From NCBI GenBank assembly GCA_026826555.1, contig JAKSZT010040190.1:74408-138407 (forward strand): a stretch of 64,000 nt of DNA. The letters run 5' to 3'. Positions 55,867-64,000 of the stretch are shown here, in pieces. A program made the translations under genes and the position numbers. This stretch comes from Tolypeutes matacus (Eukaryota; Chordata; Mammalia; Cingulata; Chlamyphoridae). How positions within the stretch are numbered: position 1 is the first letter of the stretch; every line of letters starts with the position of its first letter. The notes under the pieces were generated by a model. The model worked only from the letters and a program-made list of their open reading frames with translations, was not told the DNA's origin and searched no databases.

Positions 55867-58029
55867 GAGAAGGTGAATGTCCCCTGAGGAGGCAAGTGGA
55901 GGCCGTAGAAAGTCTCTAGTTTTAAAAGTTTAAGTGTCAGGTGCAGTATGCCGACCGTTTGACCGTTTTTAGTACTCGTCTGTTTGCCCTAGTAAAAATG
56001 CTCAAGAGAGTATGCAAGTTGAAAGGAAAGGACAATAATAGATCAAAGCCACGAGAAGAAATAAAGATTGCTGGTGAGGGGAATGACATGGGTAAATATA
56101 ACTGTTAGTCTGGTGTGTTTTTTATTTGTAACTCCACTTTTTACTTCCTACAGGGTCTAAAAGGCAAATGTCTAAAATAATGATAAGTCGTTGGTGTTGT
56201 GTTCATGATGTATAAACATGTGAATTGTGACATAAAGGAGGGGGATGGAGGGGGAGAGGAGCGTAGTTTATGCTTACTCCTGAAGTGAAGCTGGTATTAA
56301 AGCAAACAAGGTTATTACAGATTTAGAATGTTAGATTTAAGTCCCATGGTAATTACAAAGAAAAGAGCAGAATGTAAGCTCATAAAACAGAGTACAGGTT
56401 GCCAGAGGTGAGGGCCAGGGGAAAGGGGAACTTAATGTGTAATGGGTATAGGGTTTTTGTTTGGGGGGATAGGAAAGTTTTAGTAATGTGGCACAGTGTT
56501 AAAACGGCTGGATCTGGGCATGTGCAGAGGTGGGGGGGTGTCGGGGTTTTCTGTATAAGCTTTGTATTGTTTCTGTAACTGTCCTGTATGTTTGAGAGTA
56601 TTTCAAAATAAAGTGTTTGAAAAGTGACATTTCTTTATTTTACTATGATGCAGTGTAGAGATAGTTATTACTTGTTTTATCTATCTGAAATATAGATGTC
56701 AAGATTTATAATTGTGCAAAGTTAAAGCAAAGCTTTGTGATGGTTATTGTTAATCTTTTGATTATTGTTAATAATTACTTTTTATCATTTAGGGTGAAAC
56801 TCAACTTAAAATGAATTAAATTGTTTTCCAGGTGAGAGCTAAATATTTGTTGTTTTATCATCATTTTCAGACAGTGTAATTTCTGGTTTTAGAAACATCA
56901 GCTGCATCATTCCCTCTTCAGTGGTAAAAATAAAAATGCTTTAAACAGACTCAAAACTTAACACAAAGCAGAACTTTTCTTATACTTTATCATCCTGTCA
57001 TACCTCTAACCCTTTCTTGGTCGCCCTTACTGCCCAAGGACCCAGGCTGTACGTATTCCTTGGTCGGTAGACAGGGTGATGCTTCAGCAGGTCCACCAAC
57101 AGAAGGGAGAATACCCCCCACCCCCCACCCCTTGGCCTGCTAGCTTGTAATCACCTGCAAGTTCTCCGTGAGGACACTTGAGAAAATCCCTACCCCTTAC
57201 TCCACTCCCCTGCCCCCTTGAAAGAAGCCTCCGTGAACAAGGGCCATGAGGTGGAGGGTGCTAGCGAATGTATGCTCGACACCTTTGTTGCTTTCTTTCC
57301 TTCACTGTCTGTCTCGTGCTGTTAATGAAAACAGCAGCGTTTCACATATGTATGTGACTGACCCTTGAGTCTGTTTCACATCAGCTAGTCTGTCCCCATC
57401 CTGCCCTGTGGGTGCTGTGCTATCCTAACTGGTAACTTTATTTGCCCTACAGTGTGATGTTGTATATTTGGCTTTCTTCCTCTAGGCTAATCTCCTTGAA
57501 GGAGGAGTTGTGTCTTTTATCTATTTTCAAATGATTAGAGCCTTGCATAGTACCTGGAAAATAATAGCAATAAAAGTTGTTTTGTGAATATGAAAGCTCT
57601 GCTCTTGCCTTTTTGAATTCTCTCTCTTCCCTGCTTTCTGGAGATGCTATAGAGTCAATATATATCCCCGTTTAGCTTTGGTTACAGTGTCTTCTCTCAA
57701 CGCCTGCACCTTATTCCCAACCTCACAAAGCTGGCACATTGTGAGGATGTCCTCCTTTTCGCAATCTCTCATTTGCTCTAAGTCTTTGAACATTTATTCT
57801 AACCTGTTCATTTGAAATCTGACCCATATCCAGCTTAACTCCAATTTTATACAAATTGGAAGTGATTGAGATGGGAAAGCATCTGTGATTACAAATAATA
57901 CTTGCCTGCCAAAAAGAAATGGTCTCATTGTAGACCCCAGGTTGAGTAAACAGTAAATTGCATCGTGTGGCATTTCATTTAAATTACTGTGTATGGATAT
58001 TGGGAAATTAGTGTGTAATGTTACTACAC
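55867..58029. other. Intergenic sequence with L1 3' remnants
   Basis: 56,390-56,630 reads like an old sense L1 3' end ('aggttgccagaggtgagggccagggg', 'gtattgtttctgtaactgtcctgtatg'). A C-rich tract lies at 57,112-57,130. The rest has no recognised gene. Confidence 0.45.
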
Positions 58030-58039
58030 ACTACTATTT

Positions 58040-58209
58040 TTTTTTATTTTAAAGATTTTATTTATTTATTCATTTATCCCCCCCTTGCTGCTTGTGCTCG
58101 CTGGGTCAGCCAACCACGCCGTGCGGGCGGGCCTGCCCTCACCAGGAGGCCCCGGGAACCTCCCATATGGTAAACGGGAGCCCCACTGATTGAGCCACAG
58201 CCGCTTCCC
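58040..58209 (-). mobile_element. DAS-type SINE, minus strand, B box deleted, with TSDs
   Basis: Body ttgctgcttgtgctcgctgg and head end agccacagccgcttccc. Compared with the other copies, a segment in the head next to gccccgggaacc is missing, removing the B box. Duplication actactattt at 58,030-58,039 and 58,210-58,219. Confidence 0.9.
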
Positions 58210-58242
58210 ACTACTATTTATATTTTATCTTTCCTTGTAAAT

Positions 58243-58285
58243 GCAAAGCAGGTGCACAACCACTGAGCTACACCCACTCTCTGTA
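58243..58285 (-). mobile_element. tRNA-SINE head fragment, minus strand
   Basis: 'gcaggtgcacaaccactgagctacacccactctc' matches the start of an older SINE head in antisense. Very short. Confidence 0.5.
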
Positions 58286-60598
58286 CAACACGGAGAATTC
58301 AAGGAAGGTGAAGGGCAGGCAGAGACGACCCCTAACAGCAGCCCGGGACTTCTTAGGCTTTGGCCAGAGGCCCATTTGCCTCCGTGAGCCAAGGGTGCAG
58401 GGAGAGTGGCAGGAAGTGGGGAAAGGGCTGCTGGGTCCGTGATGAAGGCAGGAGCTCTTGGCATCTCCCAGCAGTAGCACACGCAGCACGCGGGAGGTGG
58501 CAGCCACGTACTTTGATGGCGTTTGAGTGCTTTACTTAGATCTAAAGTTTTTGTTCTGAAACTACTTTTATTAGTAATCATTACGCTCTATTATATCGAG
58601 AAAAATATTATATCTAATGTCAGAAACGTGAGAGGGAAGCAATCAGAATTAAAGGCTGTTCTTTAAGTATATCTGATTTTGTGAAAAATGCATTACATGG
58701 TCTGCATTTTTCTACTTTCATTACAATTAAGTGACAACTTCATCACATGCATTGCTGGCATCTGCATTTAGGAACCAGTGGCCACCCACTGGCGGAGTGC
58801 ACAACTTTTCACCCCTCTCTCCTTCTCACTTCTTTTTCATGTTTTAGGAGGATAGAGCTCTTGGCAGAATAAGACTTTAGACAGAAAGCAGGTAGACAAG
58901 ATTTACGGTAACCCGTGGATCGTAAAAGAAACAGCCACAGTGTTCTCTGTAAGTCGATTCCTCAGTGCCCGCAGCTTTCCTTTCCCTTCCTTAGATTTTT
59001 TGTTTTGCGTTCAGGGAGGTAACGGGGATTGAACCAGGGACCATGGCAACTTGTAAGTGAACCTGATGGCCTCCGCCCAGGTCACATAGCTGGTCCTCGC
59101 TGAAAACTCTGGGGAAGGTAATAGCTTCACTTGACCTGTTAAGCTTCTGCGTGTGCGTTGGGTGGTGCAGATCCCCAGCATAGAAAAGCAGTTTCTATGG
59201 GCAGCCAGGCTGCAGCCTCCACAGTAAAGGCCTGTCGCCATAGATGAGTGGATGTAAATGAGACGAGCGAGGTCCAGCAGCAGAAGGCGTGCAGCGGCGC
59301 CGCAGGACAAGTCTCCAAATCTGACCTCAGTCTGAGGCAATGTCTTCATAAGTTTGATGTAGAGAGGCGGCGTTTTATTGAAATACACAATACACCCATT
59401 TTAACCCCATTTTCATCCTTTTTTTGTCATGGATGTCTCGTTCTTGGGCTTGAGGCAGGGAAGAGGCTGTGCATCATTTAAAACTACGTCATGCCGATAA
59501 ACAGCAACAAAAATGAAAGAAGTTGTTTTAACCTTGAGCCTCGGCTCCAGAGATAGCAAGTTTTGACTCGGTTTCCAACTTTACCCTTTATTAGCTCTGA
59601 GCAAGAAATTACCCCCTTTTTTGGACCTCAGTTTTTATGTCTGTAAAATAGGAATGATAATAACTTGTAGTTGGAATAGTGCAGGCACAGTGTGTGCATT
59701 CAGCAAATGTTTGCTGCTGCTTGTTAAATCTAGGAGTTGCGTGTTTGTTTGTTTTTTTAAGTAATGTTATTCAATCACCATATAATCTCAGTCATTCTCA
59801 ATAATTAATTTGAGCCTCTTCTTCCTCGAGAGAAAACTTGAGCTAAATTCTAAAGGATCAGGACTGCATCCAGCTTTCACTGTTTCTCTGCAGCAATCTT
59901 CAGATGCATTTGTGGTATTTGCCCTTTTGCTAAAACTGAACCTACCATGAAGATGCTAATGAAACTGACTCAGGACTGTTCAGTTTGGGATAAAAGCCCT
60001 TGGTGGTTTCAGCCTTTAGGCTTCTCTCTGAGATCACTGTTTGGGAGGTGGTGAAAACCCACAAGACACCAATTTCCAACCATGAGCAGACTCTTAGTCA
60101 TGGAGAATCCTCGGCAGACACCTTGCTCTTTTAGTTGTAGTGACACCCCGTCCCTATCCCCAGCGTTCAAGAATCTGAACTTTGAGAAATCCAGAAGCTC
60201 TCAGGTTCTCAGCAAGTTAGCTGCCTGGAATAAGCTCGTCCTTCAGCTCAGTTTATCTCTTCAAGGGCCTCATTCCTTATTCTTTATCTCTGCCCTCTTC
60301 CTTATTTCTTTCATAGGACTTGAGACAAATTTTAGCCATTTTGTGTCTGTGTTTTCTTGATTTTAACTGATCCAGTAGAAGGTAAGCTCCTTGAGTACAG
60401 GTGCTAGTTCTGCCATGTATTTGAATAGTGCTTGTCACACAGCATGCACCCCAGGCATAGGATTTAAAGACAAATTTATCTTTATGTATAAATGGGCGAC
60501 CAGACACCGATAGGAACAAGAAGGAAAATGCCGCCTATCATACTTAACATCTTTTTCAAACTAAGATAAACAGGCAGAGGACCAGAACAGGAAAATAA
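58286..60598. other. Intergenic, with MIR
   Basis: 59,555-59,730 is a sense MIR ('ggacctcagtttttatgtctgtaaaatagg'). 59,010-59,045 may be a tRNA-SINE scrap ('aggtaacggggattgaacc'). Frames at 59,011-59,388 and 60,082-60,360 show no family features. Confidence 0.45.
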
Positions 60599-60671
60599 TG
60601 ACCACGAAGGAACTCGAACCCTCAATCTTCTGATCTGGAATCAGACACCTTATCCATTAGGTCACACAGCC
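60599..60671 (-). tRNA. tRNA-Arg(CCG)-like gene with anticodon CCA (probable pseudogene)
   Basis: A 73-nt cloverleaf on the minus strand: acceptor GGCTGTG pairs with CGTGGTC through four G-T wobbles, D arm CCTAATGGATAAGG, anticodon stem TCTGA/TCAGA, T loop TTCGAGT. The body is that of tRNA-Arg(CCG), as in human genes of the same cluster. The anticodon (complement of 60,636-60,638) is CCA, which would read the Trp codon UGG. By memory of the human gene there are about seven differences, all C-to-T or G-to-A and mostly at former CpG sites, as expected of methylation decay. A minus-strand TTTT (60,592-60,595) gives a terminator. Expression cannot be judged from sequence. Confidence 0.85.
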
Positions 60672-61980
60672 AGCAAATGAGGGGGTGTTACATTAAATAC
60701 AAAAGCAATCTAACGAGGGTTCGTGAGTCTTCTAGTACTGATCCCAAAGGTCCAGTTTAATAAAGAGTTTTTCGTTTGAGATCAAGATTCATTAACACTT
60801 GAAAATGATTTACAGCACTCTCTGAAATTTGGAAAAACTAATACACGGATGTCAGGAAGAGTTAGAGGAGGGGCAGTTAGATGGCTCATTCATGTGAAGT
60901 CTTTGATTAGTGGCTTTGAGAGGAGGGATAGGGAGGAAGGCTTTGAGCTGGAAGCTGATGCTGCATCCCATATGGATAACAGCAAGGTGGAGAGAGAGTG
61001 TGCCGATGGTGCATTCGGAGAGCAGGCTCTGAAAAGAAGGATGGTGGATGCTGGAGAGAGGCAGTGGAGGTTTGGAAGGATCAAAGAACTATGCTGGAAG
61101 GGCAAGGTTGGCTTAAGGCTGGAAATAAGGTAAGCTATTCAATTCATTTATACTCTAGGGTTGAGAAAAAGGGAGTGAACGGCTTGGAGACTTGGCAAGT
61201 TTGATTTGGTGCTGATCGCCCGGGAGGCCTAAATAGCTAAGGAGATAGGTTGTTGAGTTGAAGATCTAAGCTTGCCATGTGTTTTGACAGGAAGGGTCCC
61301 CCTAGCTTGCTTGTAAGTTAATTCATAGAGCAATAGAAGGGTCCTTTGCTAGAACTTCAAGGTCATCAGACGTCTAGGTGGGACGGGAGAGAACCCTAGA
61401 AGTAAAGCAGTAACACCCGTCTGTCCACTCACTCGGTGGCTTTGGGTGCTTGAAAATGGCATGTTATTTGAAACAACATGAAAACAAAGCAATATCTCTC
61501 CCTTTTTACACCCCACACCCGCTTACAAAGATAAGTGTTTCCCTTGAACCTCTCCCACTTCTCCCAGTGTTCTCTTTTTGGTGATATTTTCACTCTGTGT
61601 TAGGACAAAAACTCCAGTTATCACCAAATCACTCAGTCAGTATTTTAGGAGTGCCTGCTGTGGGCTGGAACCCAGAGGCTGAATAAGGGAGAGGCTGGGA
61701 GGGGGAAGCAGAATGAGCCCAAGATTTGGACATAACAAGCGTGCTTCCCTTCCCTTCCAACAGAGAACTATAAAAAGTGTTGCAGAGAACAAAAAAGGAC
61801 AAAAATGCCCCATTTCACTTTAGGAAGGTGGCTTAACTTTGACTCTAAAAGCTGCAAAGAGTTTAGATGCAGATGTTAATAAAACAATATCACCATGAAC
61901 AAATAAAGGGGAAGTGTAGAAATCTAAGAGGATCACCCACTCAGAGTCAAAATGTCTTGAAGTTCTCCCTCCCTTTAAGA
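60672..61980. other. Intergenic, nothing recognised
   Basis: The longest frame (60,849-61,133) has no recognisable domain. 61,620-61,680 may be a LINE2/MIR-like scrap. Confidence 0.4.
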
Positions 61981-62150
61981 ATAAGGAGAAGTGAATGTGG
62001 CTCAAGTGATTGAGCTCTTGCCTACTACTTGGAAGGTCCCAGGTGTGGTTCCCAGTGCTTCCTAAGAAGACCAGCACACAACAAATTAACACGGCAAATG
62101 CAAACAATGAGGGGGTGGAGAGAAATAACAGTCTTTAAAAAAATAAAGAG
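61981..62150 (+). mobile_element. tRNA-SINE, older subtype
   Basis: Head 'gaatgtggctcaagtgattgagctcttgcctactacttgg', B box 'ggtgtggttcccagtgc', then tail body 'accagcacacaacaaattaac' and an A-rich end. Diverged from the young DAS type. Confidence 0.75.
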
Positions 62151-63119
62151 GATAATCTTTTTTTTTTTAAAAAAAAAAAAAGGATACTGGAATCTAAGAC
62201 ACATTCTAAGTGTGTTTATGCATGAAACATGCAAGGAACTCCAATTAGTGGACAACCCACACAGGCCTTTTTTATTTTTTTAATGGAGAAAAAGCTGATC
62301 CCAGTCAGGTGGAAAAGAAGGCTCCTACTATATCCTTAAATTAAAAGCAAATCATTCCTTAATAGAATCAAGGTATCTACTGAATTCAAAGTCAACATCT
62401 ATTTAAGGAATAAATCTAGAGTAAATCTAGTCTAATCAAGTATAACAACGAAAGGGAGAAAGAAGTAAAAGGCACAAAAATTGGGTTAGGTAAGATGAAC
62501 TTTTATTTGCAAATGATATGAATATCTTCCATGAAAGTCCAAGAGATTCACTAAAGAGCTTGTGTTGGCTTGGAGCTGTGTACCCTTTTAGAAAAACATG
62601 TTCGTAATCTTAATCGATTTCTGTGGGTGTAAACTCCTCATAAATAGGATCCTTTGATAAGTTACTTCAGTTAAGGTGTGACCCAACTGAACCAGGATAG
62701 GTCTTAAACCCATCACTGGAGACCTTTATAAGCAGAATGAAATTTGGACAAACAGAAAGAAAGCCAGAGGAAGGAGCCAGAAGCTGGAAATGAATGGAAC
62801 TGAGAAACCATTCATTAGCTGATGGACACCTGGGCTGGTTGCATATTTTACAATTGTGAATACTGCTGCTAAGAACGTTGGCATTAACACTCCTTTGTGC
62901 AAAAAGAGAGGAGGCCAACAGATTGAAATTAAAAAAAATTTTTTTTTGTTCTAAACAGAACAATTTTAACACCATTTCTGGCAAACAAATTTGGGGAATT
63001 TAAATCAGATTAAAAATATTAAGCGGAAGAATTTTACATGACAACTTAGTGGAAATATTGGGAGGAGGTTGATTCCATTTTTAAAAATGACATTAAAATC
63101 CTGAAAACTTCTTATTTTT
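62151..63119. other. Intergenic, with an unnamed repeat and an L1 scrap
   Basis: 62,555-62,815 ('ttggcttggagctgtgtaccc', 'aacatgttcgtaatcttaatcg', 'gacctttataagcagaatgaaat') looks like an interspersed repeat I cannot name. 62,812-62,890 is an antisense L1 scrap ('gatggacacctgggctggttgc'). Confidence 0.4.
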
Positions 63120-63187
63120 CTTTTTTTGAGGAGGCACTGGGGACTGAACTCAGGACCTCTCTCAATCACTGAGCTACACTCTCTCCC
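63120..63187 (-). mobile_element. tRNA-SINE head fragment, minus strand
   Basis: 'gaggaggcactggggactgaactcaggacc' and 'caatcactgagctacactctctcccc' form an old antisense head. A younger SINE inserted just beside it. Confidence 0.7.
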
Positions 63188-63200
63188 CTGGAACCTAAGT

Positions 63201-63305
63201 TTTTTTTTGTTTGTTTGTTTGTTTACCGGGAGGTCTCGGGGATCGAACCCGGGTCCTTCCATATGGGAGACGGATGCCCAACCAGTTGAGCCACATCCGA
63301 TCCCC
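63201..63305 (-). mobile_element. Short tRNA-SINE, minus strand, with TSDs
   Basis: (GTTT)n tail, then accgggaggtctcggggatc and an end at gccacatccgatcccc. Duplication tggaacctaagtt at 63,188-63,200 and 63,306-63,318. Confidence 0.9.
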
Positions 63306-63318
63306 ATGGAACCTAAGT

Positions 63319-64000
63319 TCTTAAGTTGATTTTCTTGATTTTCCATGAGACAATCATGCCATTTGCAAATAAAAACAAAAAGATGTTTGTTTTGTAAGTT
63401 CACAATGTTTACTGAACACTTATAGTTTATGTATGTTCATGTATGAATGATATACTTCAGTAAATTGTTAAAAAAAAAAAAAAAGAAAGAAACGGAATCT
63501 TACTTCAAGTATGTTACTTCCATTTAAAACATCCATCGATCTTTCTGGCATAGCCTTTTCCTTGATTTCAATAACTGAGCTTCTTGTGTGTTTTTCCCAA
63601 AAGCATGCCCGGAATGCAACTTCCACACTAGCTAGTTCCCATTGCTTTAAGGTGGTATGAGGCTTAGAGCCTGCCAGGTCTGAGTACAGCATCTTTTTTA
63701 GATGCCTTCATGCTTTCCCCATCTTTAGCAGTTGACTCACCAGCACCTAATTTGAAAACATCTATTTTTCCATCAACATGCTTCTAAAGAATAATTTCAA
63801 AATTTCATTTAGCATAAAGCTACTCTTTTTTTGCACTTACATTTCATCTGTTTACCTAATATATAATTTCCAATAACCAGTACAACTAAAATAGATTTTA
63901 GAAGGAACATGATAGACTTAGGGTAAGCAAGCAACTAAACTCATGGGAACAGGAATTGGGTGCTGCAACAGACTGAATTATGTACCTTCACAAACACATG
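63319..64000. other. Right edge, AT-rich, nothing recognised
   Basis: An A-rich run at about 63,470-63,490 may end an old retroelement. No gene supported. Confidence 0.4.

Noticed and set aside
60849..61133. A 94-codon frame near the tRNA-Arg-like gene
   Set aside because: No domain, no splice signals or neighbours to support it, and a similar frame on the other strand.

Overview
This is mammalian nuclear DNA, most likely from an armadillo (Xenarthra, Dasypus-like). The tRNA-derived SINEs scattered through the window look like the DAS family of armadillos, and the L1 LINEs come from one lineage, with a young copy and many older fragments. The gene content matches the telomeric edge of the extended MHC region (human 6p22.1): TRIM27, a tRNA cluster and SCAN/zinc-finger genes. 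One run of 400 N (51,595-51,994) shows this is a draft assembly.

Layout. 1-3,784: a 3' L1 end and ancient LINE sequence; it should be TRIM27 intron 2, since no exon 1 or 2 is visible. 3,785-20,053: six coding exons of TRIM27 on the + strand, covering the C-terminal 341 residues with every splice phase consistent; its introns hold SINEs, L1 pieces, a NIFK processed pseudogene and a 38-bp minisatellite. 20,054 to about 21,030: TRIM27 3' UTR. 21,030-25,900: old repeats. 25,900-27,150: two GC/CpG-rich blocks flanking an intron-containing tRNA-Leu(CAA) gene, one with a TCTCGCGAGA element. 27,841-34,300: a repeat-dense block with LTR-type elements (two of one family in opposite orientation), a dimeric tRNA-SINE and L1 3' ends. 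36,300-36,890: a CpG island that is probably the promoter of an intact three-exon SCAN-C2H2 zinc-finger gene (37,430-49,535, 458 aa). Its second intron carries an old L1 and a nearly full-length L1 (43,359-48,631) whose reverse-transcriptase core is deleted. 50,284-50,969: a retrocopy with target-site duplications. 52,250-53,200: a CpG island built on a 64-bp tandem repeat with CRE-like and GC-box motifs, followed by a decayed SCAN exon. 60,599-60,671: a tRNA-Arg(CCG)-like gene, minus strand, whose anticodon now reads CCA, probably a pseudogene.

The two protein genes are independent: TRIM27 is a RING/B-box/B30.2 ubiquitin and SUMO ligase, and the SCAN-ZNF gene should encode a nuclear DNA-binding factor. 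I see no evidence of a new multi-gene system. The points most worth a second look are the CRE-bearing minisatellite, the anticodon-switched tRNA, the dimeric SINE, the SCAN-ZNF gene in a place where I recall none in human, and the unidentified retrocopy.
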